This document shows, piece by piece, positions 1-10,490 of a stretch of 64,000 nt of DNA. The translations under genes and the position numbers were made by a program. The notes beneath the pieces were generated by a model, which saw only the letters and a program-made list of their open reading frames with translations, was not told the DNA's origin and ran no database searches. Position 1 is the first letter of the stretch. Each line of letters starts with the position of its first letter. This stretch comes from Lepidostoma basale. Its lineage: Eukaryota > Arthropoda > Insecta > Trichoptera > Lepidostomatidae. Location: the NCBI GenBank assembly GCA_022606425.2, contig JAHDVF020000211.1:3906001-3970000 (forward strand), read 5' to 3'.

Positions 1-13
1 CAACACACACAGG

Positions 14-125
14 ATTTTATTGTTTCTTGAACAATGATTTAAAACTCAATATTAAATAATGAATACGACAGCTTCATTCGCCATTCACAGACGTTTTCAT
101 TCGTATTAACCATGTTTTAGCTTGG
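14..125. repeat. HhFB-A foldback, terminal fragment
   Basis: The outer arm of family A is visible: ATTGTTTCTTGAACAATGAT, then an AAAACTC...TATTAAATAAT block and GACGTTTTCATTCGTATTA. The hammerhead-like centre is missing, so this is a broken copy. Confidence 0.6.
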
Positions 126-172
126 GCAGAAAAAAGCAATACAACATAACATTTAATTTTATGTTTTAATCA

Positions 173-395
173 ATTGAAGCATAGCGCATAGACGACGTCG
201 CAGATAGGAGGAGAAGGAGAAAGGAGAGACCACTGGGAGACGATGACGGCTCCATTATAAGCGCCTTCCCCTGCCCCAGATGCCCCAGAATTTGTGGGTC
301 CAGGATCGGACTCTTCAGTCACATGCGGACCCACAACCGTGAAGGACAGTCTTCCTCGGACACTAGGGACAGCTGATGATTTTAGCTTGGATAGA
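173..395 (+). pseudogene. ZF-e: 3' end of a LINE ORF with C2H2 finger
   Basis: In the frame through 265-345 the bases encode CPRCPRICGSRIGLFSHMRT followed by H, a C-x2-C-x12-H-x3-H zinc finger, then a short polar tail. Arg- and Glu-rich residues precede it. A near-identical segment is at 63130-63350. Repetition and the finger at the very C-terminus fit the 3' end of a non-LTR retrotransposon ORF2 rather than a host gene. 5'-truncated; the clade cannot be assigned from this piece. Confidence 0.6.
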
Positions 396-808
396 CTTGG
401 ATCAACTCTTGGAAAGAATCCACCAAGTACAAGATGCTTAATACGAAGATTTAGTAAATTAATATCAAACGTTTATCCAAATCACATTTGATAATGCGTT
501 AGAAAGGAGAAACAAATCATTGACAGACGGCAGTGATAGGCTGTTTAGTGTCAAAATAAATTTGTGAATTAATTCCAAACTCGTGCACTTTGTAAGGTTT
601 CATGTTTTGAATTTTATTACCTTTTTTAATTAATGATTATTGTGTGTAATTAAATATTATGTTTTAATCGAGAGTGTGTAGTTTTTCCGTTGTTGTGTTA
701 ATTACAAATTAAGTCGCAGAATTTTTAAAAATGTTTTCGAATGCGTTTCGTTATAAGAATCGTTCCAAATATAAACATTTAATGATCACATTTGAAAAAA
801 AAAATCTA

Positions 809-968
809 CTATTCGTATTTTTACAACATTTTTTAAAGACATGTTTCGGTTGTGACCTAAACTTTTTCGATGTATAATTTTTTTTAAATTTGGTAAAATT
901 TTGTACATTGAAAAAGGTTGGGTCACAATCGAAACATGTCTTTAAAAAATGTTGTATAAATACGAAAT
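809..968. repeat. HhFB-G hammerhead-like foldback
   Basis: This is a 160 bp imperfect inverted repeat: ATTCGTATTTTTACAACATT at the left returns as its complement at the right. The right arm (903-945) reads TTGAAAA, A, then GGTTG-GGTCA-CAATC (stem II), then GAA and ACATGT plus C. The left arm gives the same order on the minus strand with a perfect CAACC partner. Core positions 3 and 8 are U and A instead of C and G. Stem I pairing is weak, so activity is doubtful. Confidence 0.6.
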
Positions 969-1080
969 GTAGTTGTATTTATTCAAATATGAATTAACAA
1001 TACAAAGAGGCGAATATAGAATAAATTTAATAATCAATTATCTCGTTCATGTGTTTATAAATATGTTTTGTGTATTTAAG

Positions 1081-1330
1081 AATTAAGAAATCATTAAAAT
1101 TATTTCGATGTATTGTGGAAGGAAGATATAAATCGAAACAGGTGATAAAATTCTTCGCATGTGTGTTTTTACTATTAATTTTATGTATGTATTATCATTT
1201 CGATCAATTTATTAATGCATTTTCCGCGAGAAGCCTGTATCAAATCATATGTACCTATCGGAACGAATACAAAGAAAATGATTCAGTCTTATTTTTGGAA
1301 TTACCTAATGAATTTATGCAAGTTTATTGA
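1081..1330 (+). CDS. Candidate exon of a membrane protein (weak)
   Basis: The frame is open from a stop at 1058 to a stop at 1328. It encodes a basic N-terminal stretch (IKKSLKLFRCIVEGRYKSKQ), then a hydrophobic segment (VIKFFACVFLLLILCMYY), then a polar tail, the layout of a type II signal anchor as in Golgi glycosyltransferases. There is no upstream ATG in frame, so an exon would need an acceptor near 1080 (TATTTAAG). I see no homology to a named family. In AT-rich DNA a hydrophobic frame of this size can arise by chance. Confidence 0.18.
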
Positions 1331-1689
1331 TAAGTCTTTGAGTAGATTGCAAGGTATGAAAATACATGGTGTTTGAAAAATGTTCTACCAGGCATATTTT
1401 AATATTTTTTTTTAAATATTAAATTTTCATCAATTAAAAAAATCTAAATAAAACATGATTTCCGTCAAATCACGAAATGCGGTTATCACGAAAATTTACG
1501 TTTATTTTACCTATATATTATATATTAATTAGATATAATTCTTTTGTACGGGCATATGTAGTTGAACCCCTCCTGAACGGCTAGCCCGATTTTGATGATT
1601 AATATTTTTCTTTCGGGCAGTACCTACAACGTCTGTGGGGTCCGCTAGTTATATACTATATAATCATTTTATATATACTTTATTAGGCA

Positions 1690-1945
1690 TCAGAGATTGG
1701 GCGAGGAACACGGTTTGTCGCGAAATATACAAGGTGAAAGATATCGTAAGGTGGGGTAGACACCCAGAAAATACTGGTATGCGCACGTGCAGAGAATGGA
1801 TCCCTCCAGAATCCCACACGTTGTGGCGCATCAGATTCCTGATGGCTACGGTCCCCCCGGAAGACCACCAAAGAGATGGAGGGATAACTAGGAGTCAACT
1901 TCCCGAGAGAGGCCAACCTGACTACAGGAACAGACCAAAGATGTA
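1690..1945 (+). pseudogene. RTE-d LINE 3' fragment
   Basis: Broken frames encode the typical RTE-type C-terminus: VKDIVRWGR, then a Tyr/His-Val region and a GPPGRPP-like motif (GGTCCCCCCGGAAGACC). Similar words occur at 44440-44770 and 52190-52530. It is frameshifted and 5'-truncated. The GAAGACCACCAAAGAGATGG string recurs in the minisatellite at 2600-3250. Confidence 0.6.
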
Positions 1946-1961
1946 AAAGGATAAGAAGAAG

Positions 1962-2165
1962 AAGGTAACGAATCCTGGGAGACCGAGGAAAACTTGGCAT
2001 GACTAAATCGGCCATATTAGAAGTCGGTTTAATCGACGTGCATGTATGACTCGCTGTATAAATGGGGAGGAAGGTAGAGAGGTGTGACAGGATCGAATCG
2101 TGTGGCGATCCATTATATCTGCCTACTCCTCTGAGTAATGGCGTGATGGTTTGTTGTTGTATTTT
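1962..2165 (+). mobile_element. RTE-a 3' end
   Basis: This matches the 3' end of the long copy at 37.6-40.4 kb: GGGAGACCGAGGAAAAC, a TGTATGACTCGCTGTAT block, then GTGTGGCGATCCATT and GGCGTGATGG followed by a TTGTTGTTGT tail. Only about the last 200 bp is present, as expected of 5' truncation during target-primed reverse transcription. Confidence 0.75.
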
Positions 2166-2524
2166 TAATATTTTTAGTTGCAATATAGGTACTGCACAAC
2201 CGTATTATTAATTTTGAGAATTGTAAGTATATTTTATAAAGAAAATTATTTATCATACACTTACAAGCTTATGAATCATGAATGATGATCAACCCAAGTT
2301 TACTTAATACTTAACGGACTAAAGTGACTAATTACGTGGAAGTCCGGTTTTTCAAATGGCCGCCAATCAAAAAATTATTATACAAATGATCATTTTAAAT
2401 AAAAAATATTTTCAATTAAATAGTTCCATTGTATTTATTCTGTATACAATGATTATTAATTTATAAGAATTTTGTAGAAAAATAAAGAAGATCGTAATAA
2501 TATGTATTTTCTCTGTTAAAATTT

Positions 2525-2612
2525 ATAACACTATTATAATATCACAATTTATTTTTATTCAGTGAGAATGTCGCAACAGCTGTTTCGCCAACCGATGACA
2601 AATTTGATATCC
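2525..2612 (-). repeat. HhFB-E arm, truncated
   Basis: On the minus strand this reads CGGTTGGCGAAACAGCTG, then GCGACATTCTCA and the outer TTGTGATATTATAATAGTG block of family E. The CUGANGA half of the ribozyme core is lost where the minisatellite begins. Confidence 0.55.
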
Positions 2613-3250
2613 TGTCTAAACACATCACTACTAAATACCTCTAAATATGGAGAGAAAGCTGGACGTCTTCACCGATCACCAACAAAGACCACCAAAGAGA
2701 TGGAGAGATAGCTGGATGTCTTCATCACAGTACCAAATTTGATATCCCGCCTAAACAGATCACCAACAAATACCACCAAATAGATAAAGAGAAAACTGGA
2801 CGTATTTTTCACATGATCAAATTTGATATCCTGCCTAAACAGATCACCAACAAAGACTACAAAAGAGATGAAGAGAAAGCTGGACATTTTCATCACAGGA
2901 CCGAATTTGATATCTTGCCTAAACAGGTCACCAACAAGAACACCAAAGGATGGAGAGATAGCTGGATATCTTCATCACAGGACCCAACCTGATATCTGGT
3001 CTAAACAGATCACCAACAATAACCACCATAGAGATGAAGAGAAAGCTGGACGTATTCATCACAAGACCAAATTTTATATCCTACCTAAACAGATCACCAA
3101 TAAAGAACACTAAAGAGATGGAAAGATAGCTGGATGTCTTCATCATAGGACCAAATTTGATATCTTGTCTAAACAGATCACCAACAGAGACCACCAAAGA
3201 GATGGAGAGATAGCTGGATATCTTCATCCGTCAAAACAGATAGCAAGATC
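2600..3250. repeat. Minisatellite, period about 83 bp, roughly 7.5 copies
   Basis: The phrase GAGAGATAGCTGGATGTCTT and its variants recur at about 2646, 2699, 2781, 2867, 2949, 3032, 3118 and 3201, a spacing of 82-86 except the first. Units also share TTTGATATCCTGCCTAAACA and GATCACCAACAAAGACCACC. Some frames stay open across units, giving repetitive peptides that I do not regard as a gene. Confidence 0.9.
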
Positions 3251-3525
3251 TATCAAAGATGAAGGATAAAAGAAAAAGAATATATTCATCACAATCGTCA
3301 CAAGCATACGAACATGTCGTGTGTCTTGTTCTTGTTCTACTCTAGATTAAGGATTGAGTTTGAGTAAGTCGTGTGTCCACACAATTGCAGCGATAATGTG
3401 TAAAACTGGATCTTGCTGCGCGGTATTTCCCTTGGCACTTATTCCCGTATCTTATCTCGGATAAATATTTGTACTTGTGCTTTATCACATGAATCTACGT
3501 GGACACGGCTCGGCACTGCCGATTC

Positions 3526-3723
3526 ATGACAATAAACAGCATTATCTGTATATTCTTTGGACTGTTTTCGCAAGTTTTCTATGTTTGTTCCGAGCGAAAT
3601 GCTAAGAAATCGGTCGCGTCACGTCGCTGTCCGAATCATACGACTTACGGCGATGACGAATACCGTGAAAGCGGCGCAATAAAACCACATTTCAACTGCA
3701 CTGAAAACGAGCAACAATTTTAA
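3526..3723 (+). CDS. Candidate small secreted peptide or signal-peptide exon (weak)
   Basis: From ATG at 3526 a 65-residue frame begins MTINSIICIFFGLFSQVFYV, a plausible signal peptide, followed by CSERNAKKSVASRRCPNHTT and an acidic/polar tail with three Cys in all and two N-x-S/T sites. The local sequence is richer in CpG than its surroundings and does not match any repeat family in the window. No splice sites or promoter were identified, and no family is recognised. It could be a chance frame in unique sequence. Confidence 0.22.
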   Translation: MTINSIICIFFGLFSQVFYVCSERNAKKSVASRRCPNHTTYGDDEYRESGAIKPHFNCTENEQQF

Positions 3724-3737
3724 ACACACTGTATTCA

Positions 3738-4275
3738 AATCAAATCAGTTTATTTCATCAATAGGCATTACAAATTTATTTTTAAGGCATCTATTGAGAA
3801 CAGGTAAAATAATATATTATGTATAGTATACTACCAAAAACGCATGAGAGATGGTTCGACATTAGGAAGACAGGATACTCTCCAGAATTAAAAGTATTTG
3901 CCTTCTGAACGTACTTTCACTAATATGAAAGACGTCGATCTCCGAGGAGACCGCGTTCAGCAGTTTAATTGCTCTTCCCACCGGTGTCACCAAAGGCAGG
4001 TTGGTTCTGGCGACCGGTAGGTAAAACAACCTATGCTGTTGCTGTCGTAGATATCTATCAGGGACAAAAAGTCGAACACCCTCCAGCACGGCCGAGTTCT
4101 CGAAATATCCCCTGAGTAATCTAAAGAAATGGGTTATGAGGTGCCCATTTCTTCGAAGCTGCAGAGAGTTGGCCCCAAGCATTCCCAAAAGAAATTCCGT
4201 GGGATAGATTCACGGATAGCTACCATACTCCCTCATGTAGACATACTTCAGAAATGTTTTCTAAACCCATGAGTT
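3738..4275 (-). pseudogene. Joc-c LINE 3' end with ORF2 C-terminus
   Basis: On the minus strand a frame from 4188 to 3862 encodes the end of a non-LTR reverse transcriptase ORF: TNLPLVTPVGRAIKLLNAVS, then a FRRQILL motif. This is homologous to 41.2-41.7 kb. A 3' UTR and a (GATTT)n tail follow (ATTCAAATCAAATCAG at 3738 is its complement). 5'-truncated. Confidence 0.7.
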
Positions 4276-4287
4276 CATATTCTCCAT

Positions 4288-4506
4288 ATTATTTTTTTAT
4301 ACAACAGACCGTTTCAAAGCTATTACTGTTTACAATTTGTTTTTAGCTATTATTCTCATGACTAATCTATCTCAATTTTATATTCACGCAAATTTTACAC
4401 CAGACCAAAGACAATGTGACAATCACACTATCATCGCCAGGAACCAAACTCGGGACCTCCGATATGGCAGTCAGAGCTCTTACCACTCTGCCACTAAGGT
4501 AGTCAA
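4288..4506 (-). mobile_element. SINE-t
   Basis: Minus strand: tRNA-like head with an A-box-like TGGCAGAGTGGTAAGAGCTC and a degenerate B box (the site that reads GGTTCGATTCC in better copies). A body with TTGTCACATTGTCTTTGG and a tail CAAATTGTAAACAGTAAT ending in a T/A-rich run follow. Confidence 0.7.
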
Positions 4507-4534
4507 GAAAGGTCCATTATTCCTTTATGGCTGC

Positions 4535-4995
4535 GAGTCTTGAACTATGCGAGCATCGGAGAGATCCAAATTTTATGTTTTCGAGATGCGGTGGTGACGA
4601 CGAATGTTACACAAACCCTGGACGGTAAGAAGAACGAACCAGATTCTTGGCCAGCTGGGTATGAGAGCAAGACTATCGCGGGTGTGCCCTCAGAGGGTGT
4701 TAACATATTTTGATACATAGCCCGGAGAGATCAGGACAACCTCGAAAGACTCACAATAATAGGTAGACGGAAAGCGAACTCTAGGACGGCCACCGAGACG
4801 CTGGTCATTTCGAATCAAGGCGCTGACTATCCTCTCAACTACTACAACCTGGAGACTGACCGGCGTCAGGAGTGCGAAGTGAACCATAGTGGATGCTTTA
4901 CGGGATGGACACGACGAACTTCAGCAGCTATCTGCAGCTTGCTGCCATCTTCTAGTCTACCGGCTGTCGAAACCGGTCGAAGGTATTAAACCAAG
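4535..4995 (+). pseudogene. RTE-d LINE 3' fragment
   Basis: Broken frames give FEMRWWRRMLHKPWT, a QLGMRARLS block, R-G-E-x-R-T-T-S-K-D and GRPPRRW, the usual ordering of the RTE/BovB-type C-terminus (CFEMW-RRML-IPWT..., HIARR..., GR.P.RW). Stops and frameshifts interrupt it. A long minus-strand frame here is a shadow. Confidence 0.65.
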
Positions 4996-4999
4996 AGGA

Positions 5000-5905
5000 A
5001 TTGAACTATTATATTGTAAACAAGAATTTTTTTATTTTTTTTGTTCTTTAATTTAATATAATCCGAGTAATTGATATCAAATTTAGTTTAGTATTAACTG
5101 CTTATAAACTATTATAATTTACTGTTTCATGAACAATGATGTAAAACTCCTATAAATAATCTTGCATTTATAATTAATGAATATCTTGCGAATTAAAATT
5201 CAGACTAATATAGTAAATAATGCATACGTTTGTGTTAATTAATAAAGGCATTTTAAAGTGATTTCTAACGGTTTTATGTGTGATAAAAAGGTATACTTGT
5301 ATCTTCACATGTACACTATTTTCATATCGCTTACACGAAAACAAGTTGATTCCAAAACATCGAACCATTTGTAGTTGTTGTGTAGCTGTCAAATGAATAC
5401 ATTTGACATCATAATCGGTTCTTAAATGCGGGTCATAACCTGCTAACCTCGCAGGACAATGAGAACAAGTCAACATTACACAAAGAATAGAAAATTAATT
5501 TACAATTGAAGGGAAGACCCGGGTTATGTGACTAGAGACCCGTGCCTCGGTTGTCTTTGAGTGCAACATCTTTAACCCTATTGTGTCTGGTTTTTTGTAT
5601 CGGTAACGATTTTTAAAAGGTTTGCCCTGTAAACCAGCACGCGCTGCGAACCCAATACTAATTCAGGTATCTTCAAGGTTTAGATTACATAAATTAGGGT
5701 TGTTCTCGAAGGTGTAACATTAATAAATGCATAAATCTACCACTATTCAAAATATATATAATATATATATTTCTATCAAGCCTCTGTTATTATTCCAATG
5801 CCAAGTCGTTTTCCATGAAAAATAATGCAATATATTATAAATTATTTACTAAACCGTATTTTCCCATTTGGAAAACATGTGTTCTTCCTAGAAAAAAGTA
5901 AGTTT
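5000..5905. other. Mostly unique AT-rich DNA
   Basis: I see no gene. About 5105-5170 carries the outer arm words of HhFB-A (CATGAACAATGATGTAAAACTCC). 5500-5700 has higher GC but no convincing frame. Confidence 0.5.
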
Positions 5906-5909
5906 ATAG

Positions 5910-6137
5910 TTTTTTTTTTAAAGTTTTATTATATTTTATGGGAATGACATGTTTTGCCCTTCTAAGACATTATCAAATGTTGAACATGAAAATGTTGAAC
6001 CATTTGATAATACCTTAGAAGGGCGAAACATATCATTCACATTAAAAATAATAAAACTTCTAGAAAACTGACGTTTTCATTCGTATTAATTATTTTTAAT
6101 GTGGAGTTTAATATCAGTGTTCAATAAACAATAAATT
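5910..6137. repeat. HhFB-A foldback
   Basis: Inverted arms run from TTTTATTATATTTTATGGGA to the complementary ATTAAAAATAATAAAAC region, and the outer ATTCGTATTAATTATTTTTA arm is on the right. The right arm core reads TTGATAA, T, ACCTTAGAAGGGC, GAAAC, ATATC. Positions 3 and 8 are U and A. Stem III (ACATAT) has lost its symmetry, so this copy looks decayed. Confidence 0.7.
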
Positions 6138-6139
6138 GA

Positions 6140-7190
6140 TACCTTAAGTTTATATGCATATAGTTTATAAATTTCATGACCTATGCCTGCATCTAAAATA
6201 TTATCATTTGTTTAAATATTTCATTCAAACATATTATAACGATAATGCTCAAAATAATTAAATTCACATATGTCGCTGGTAGGAAATCCTATGAATAAAT
6301 ATATGTATTAGTAAGTCAGTATAAATTATTGGTTTATAATTTATGAGTATGTCAGTTTATAGTATAAATGATATAATTTGCTAAATTTACTAACATGCTG
6401 TTATGTCTCTTATTATGTAAATCCAAATCATAAAATATTATTATCGGCCTGTTGTACGTTATGCCCAAGTTATTCGACCCGATTTCTCGGTGGGTCACCG
6501 ATTTTACGACACATTAAATCCCAATATAGTTTGTCGCGGAAACAGGAAAAACGGGATTTGAATCTCTAACCCTTTTCTGTTCGTGGATTCCGCATATCGA
6601 CCGGAATAAAAATACGTTTCAATTTTTTATTAAAAATTAAATAATATATACAAATCCGTTCATCACAATTATAAGGTTTTAACGGTTATTGGAATCTCAC
6701 ACACATTGTTATTTAAAGGGTGTTTTTTTAGAGGTATACAAATTTACAAAAAAAAAGCATATTAAAATAATTGTAATGTATTCCGATCCATTTCGGGTGA
6801 CTCATTTCGGTTGACCAATATCGAGTACCAAGCTTAAGTGTAATGTATTACCGAGAACAATGCTTTTCTTTGATACTTTAAACTACGCATTTTTCTAACA
6901 TACGAATTCCTTTGAGATTAGGCCATTGGCATTTTGTTTACCACACTCATATTCAAGAATAGCGTCCCTTTTTACCCGTTGCCTTTATATAGCCCTCCCA
7001 GATCTGAGAACCGTCAGATCATACCAGAAAGCTAAACAGTAAACTTTAAACATACGAGACGAGAAAATCACAAAGTCTTATCAGTGAAAATATATAATTC
7101 CACCTCTAATTATCCCGAGAGAGGCTAAACCGTCACCGACCCGCACCACATCATCACAATGAGGAGGTCCATGACATAATGTTAATATGA
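6140..7190. other. Unassigned AT-rich DNA
   Basis: No gene or recognised repeat. Short polyA/polyT runs and a slightly GC-richer patch at 6950-7150 (GATCTGAGAACCGTCAGATC is a short palindrome-like site) are all I can point to. Confidence 0.4.
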
Positions 7191-7194
7191 TATT

Positions 7195-7265
7195 ATAATA
7201 ATAATATATTGGATGATTTATAGAGCGCCATTTTTATGAATTAATCATCTCAAGGGCGCGGCTTT
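7195..7265 (-). mobile_element. L2-b 3' terminal stem-loop and tail
   Basis: Reads AATAATATATT, then TTATAGAGCGCCATTTTTAT, then CATCTCAAGGGCGC. It is the complement of the L2-b 3' end at 54170-54240, with GGCGCT and GCGCCC able to pair. Confidence 0.65.
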
Positions 7266-7494
7266 ATTTAATAAATAATTTTATGCCATTATTGTTTAAA
7301 TAAATGATTTTGGGCATATGAGCGCCACGAATGAAGCGCAATCGTGTCCAACTTTCGACACCTTTATTTAGCAACTGGGTAAAATGGCAAAATGTATTGA
7401 CTACAAATCAATTGTCATCTGTCAAATTGACAGTATGTAGAAACAATGTTGCCAGTTTAAAAACCAAATCTCTAAAACAACTTCCTATTATTTA

Positions 7495-7785
7495 AATCTT
7501 CTGCTTAATGCTTAAAATACAATCTTCATAGATGGCGTTAGAGTGTAGATTGAAAAACTACCTTGTAAAGGGTGGTGTTACAGATTAACATATATACAAC
7601 TTCCAAAATATTTGTCAGAAGGTCATAAGAAAAAAAAATGTGGAATGGGGAATGTTATATTACATAAAGTGTGCGCTTAACCCAACCAATGACAGGTCAT
7701 AAGTCCTGTAAACACCTCGATCAACCATATTCTGTTTCCAATTTGCATCTTCGTCTCTATTGAGATACAATTAATTCTTGAATTG
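7495..7785 (-). mobile_element. MITE-like element, second copy
   Basis: This is the inverted relative of 34430-34750: CATCTTCGTCTCTATTGAGA is the terminal word, and CCAACCAATGACAGGTCAT and TAATGCTTAAAATACAATCTTC match interior words. One terminal repeat is degraded. See the finding on its flank. Confidence 0.55.
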
Positions 7786-8045
7786 ATAACCCGCAATGGG
7801 TAAAATCCAGTATTCATCTACAAGTATTCGTAAACATTCAAAATGTTGTAAAAAGTATGATTTTTAAGAACCGTCTGCGGTCTAAAGAAACTGTCTCTCG
7901 TAGGCGATTTATTACTAATCTTGCGTCTGTTTCTTATCAGACGTTGGTGCCCTCCTATGGGCTCCAGAACAAAGATATCAGCATAACTTCTTGGACACTT
8001 TATCAGATAATCTCACGGCTGGTAAGACGAGATAAAGTTGGGGCA

Positions 8046-8158
8046 AAAACCGAACGTGATAAATCGTTAGACTGATAAAACTGTATGCGTTCATAACCCA
8101 AACATCAAAAGGCTTAAAGCAACTTGAAGAAGATATCTCAAATTATTAACCTAATTAA
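8046..8158 (+). repeat. Left half of duplicated segment, ends at TTAA
   Basis: 113 bp from AAAACCGAACGTGATAAATC to TTAA at 8155-8158, essentially identical to 9695-9807. Confidence 0.9.
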
Positions 8159-9622
8159 CTCTTAGAATCCTATACACTGCATTTGCAGTGGCGAAAAAGC
8201 ATGCCCGCGGTCCTTTACACTGCAATTGCAGTGTTAGGCCTTTACTCGGTTTTGTCAACGAATATCATCTCTACTTGTAAGTTTTAAACAAAAGTAAAAA
8301 TGTCATTTTATCAATTAGGGTCTTGGCTACATCTTGGTGTTAACAGATTATTTTTTTTGCATAGGGTTTAATTTAAATAAATATTTTTTGACAGATGTAA
8401 ATCGTACGGGCTGAACTGGAACACTACCACAGTCACACGCGCGCCGCGGCTTACAGCTACGAGTCAGATTTCAATGGTCTTCAGGGTGCCCATATGTTAT
8501 GGAGGAGAACCGAGAGCAAGAACTGTTTAGCTTCTTATAAATTGTAAAGTTTGAAAGGATGTGATTTGAAAAAATGTGTAATCTAACAGTTTTCGTATTT
8601 TTAAATACGTTTGTGTTAATTACATTTTTTTTTTAAGTATTAACGTTTTGGATTTCCATTCCATCCAAGACGATTTTTTATGAATCAAAAAAATAATTTT
8701 GTTGGTTAATTTTTTTTCGATATGTTTCAAAGAATTCATTGGAAAAAATTATAAACGGTATGAAAAATTATATAATTATATCGACATGTTTCGAAGGTTA
8801 TATACAGGTTTAAAACCATCCAAACATGTCGAGATAAATAAAGTAAGAAGTGGAAAAAATATTGTTTTAATTTATTAAAAATTGATGACAGTGTTATTTC
8901 AATAATTTAAATTTTACCAATTGATGATGATGAGATTGAAAGATTTTTCTTAAAAAAATATTTATTTATTATTTGAAATTTCTTGGTTGAAATTGTAAAA
9001 AACGAAAAAAAAACATTAAGACTAACCGGATGACATTTCTTGCGTAATATTCCCTTGACTCCTAATACAAAAAAAAAATCGTTGTTCTTGGAATTTTACG
9101 TATACGAGAGTATATCACAACGCCCGCCCGAAACAAGTCCAAACACGAACAACGTGTGGTCACCTACTCATATGTTTACACAGCGCGGCTGCGATAGTGT
9201 GTGTGTGCGCCGCAATAATTTCGTAGTGTTTATTTAAAAATTCTATAATTAATTACTGAAATAGTAACATGATATTCAAAGGACTCATTATTTTATTGAG
9301 AAGTACGTTCTCGGGTCTTGTGAAAGAATTTTTACGATAATCCATATCGTTGATTAGATATGAGTGTTTCTTTTTGTGGATGCTGCGTAATAAGGTATTT
9401 TTTAGATAAAAACACTTCAAAAAAACTTGTTAAATATTGAAAGTACATATTTTATTATTTATAAAGATAGATTATAAGTTAATAGTTCATTTGGCATTTT
9501 TATTTTTTCGTTGAAAGTCTTATTTTACTCCTAATTAATTATTGTATGAGAGCGTTGGGAATGTCAAAATTTACGCCGTTCCAAGAGGACAGTTATTGAA
9601 AATTCGCCCAGTGTTCTAAGGG
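8159..9622. mobile_element. Non-autonomous TTAA (piggyBac-like) element
   Basis: A 1,464 bp insert between TTAA at 8155-8158 and TTAA at 9623-9626. Its ends form a short inverted repeat: CTCTTAGAA at the left against CCCTTAGAA (complement of the right end). Just inside the left end lie palindromes CACTGCATTTGCAGTG and CACTGCAATTGCAGTG, candidate transposase sites. TTAA duplication and C-rich ends are hallmarks of the piggyBac superfamily. No transposase frame is present. The segment 8690-8890 looks like a decayed HhFB-D arm nested inside. Confidence 0.75.
8690..8890. repeat. HhFB-D-like arm, degenerate
   Basis: CGACATGTTTCGAAGGTT and AACATGTCGAGATAAATAAA face each other, and AGTGGAAAAAATATTGTTTT matches 35060-35090. 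The CUGANGA box is not recognisable. Confidence 0.5.
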
Positions 9623-9693
9623 TTAAAGAGAAAATGTTGCCCTTTGTATTTCTTATTCATTTCACTATTATAAATATGTTTATTAAATCATAA
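9623..9693 (+). repeat. Right half of duplicated segment, begins at TTAA
   Basis: 71 bp starting TTAAAGAGAAAATGTTGCCC, identical by eye to 9804-9874. Confidence 0.9.
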
Positions 9694-9694
9694 C

Positions 9695-9874
9695 AAAACC
9701 GAACGTGATAAATCGTTAGACTGATAAAACTGTATGCGTTCATAACCCAAACATCAAAAGGCTTAAAGCAACTTGAAGAAGATATCTCAAATTATTAACC
9801 TAATTAAAGAGAAAATGTTGCCCTTTGTATTTCTTATTCATTTCACTATTATAAATATGTTTATTAAATCATAA
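9695..9874 (+). repeat. Uninterrupted (empty-site) copy of the duplicated segment
   Basis: Here the 113 bp left half and 71 bp right half meet at a single TTAA (9804-9807) with nothing between. It therefore shows the pre-insertion structure of the locus holding the 8159-9622 element. Confidence 0.9.
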
Positions 9875-10003
9875 ATAAATCCTAATCACAATGAAATTAT
9901 TTACATATATTTTTACCAATTTAATATTATATAGATGCCAGCGAGCCTGGCGAAACCGATCCCTGTCGAAATATAGACAAAAGTGGTTAAAAAAAACATA
10001 GTT

Positions 10004-10321
10004 TTTTTTCTTCTATATTCGCCATACTTTGTGTTGTTATGATGCTTTATTTATATTTTTCTTTTTTACATACTTTGTAAATACAACACTTAGGTATATT
10101 AGAAAAAAAAAATTACATAGACATGTTTCGAACAACCAGTCATTCTTCAGTAATACATATTATAAAGATACATATTTAAAATATTGTATAATTGTTTACA
10201 TGATCTTTATAATATGTATCACTGAAGAAGGACTGGTTGTCCGAAACATGTCTATGTAATTTTATTATTTTTTAATATAAGTGTTGTATATACAAAGTAT
10301 ATAAAAAAGAAAAAGAGAAAT
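10004..10321. repeat. HhFB-B foldback
   Basis: Both arms carry the TTTTATATACTTTGTATATA-like outer word and ACATAGACATGTTTCG. The right arm core (10221-10252) reads CTGAAGA, A, GGAC-TGGTT-GTCC, GAAACATGT, C. The one-sided tail TTCTATATTCGCCATACTTT is at the left, so the element is in minus orientation. CATAGTT at 9997-10003 and 10322-10328 is a possible short target duplication. The short arm frames encode nothing real. Confidence 0.75.
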
Positions 10322-10399
10322 CATAGTTGTATTTAATTATTATTACAAAGATTAAATAAATCTCCAAAAGTTTGATCACCGCTGGTTGGCATGTAATAA

Positions 10400-10490
10400 T
10401 AATAATAACAATAAATTGGATAATTTATAAAGCGCCATTTTTATGAATTGCTCATCTCAAGGGCGCTGTAGAAGATGTTCCGTTTTATCA
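10400..10490 (-). mobile_element. L2-b 3' end
   Basis: AATAATAATAACAATAAATT tail complement, then AAAGCGCCATTTTTATGAAT and CTCATCTCAAGGGCGCTG, then the start of the ORF end region (TTCCGTTTTAT). Same order as 36950-37050. Confidence 0.65.

Noticed and set aside
2600..3250. CRISPR-like array
   Set aside because: Units are contiguous 83 bp tandem repeats without unique spacers, in a eukaryotic setting.
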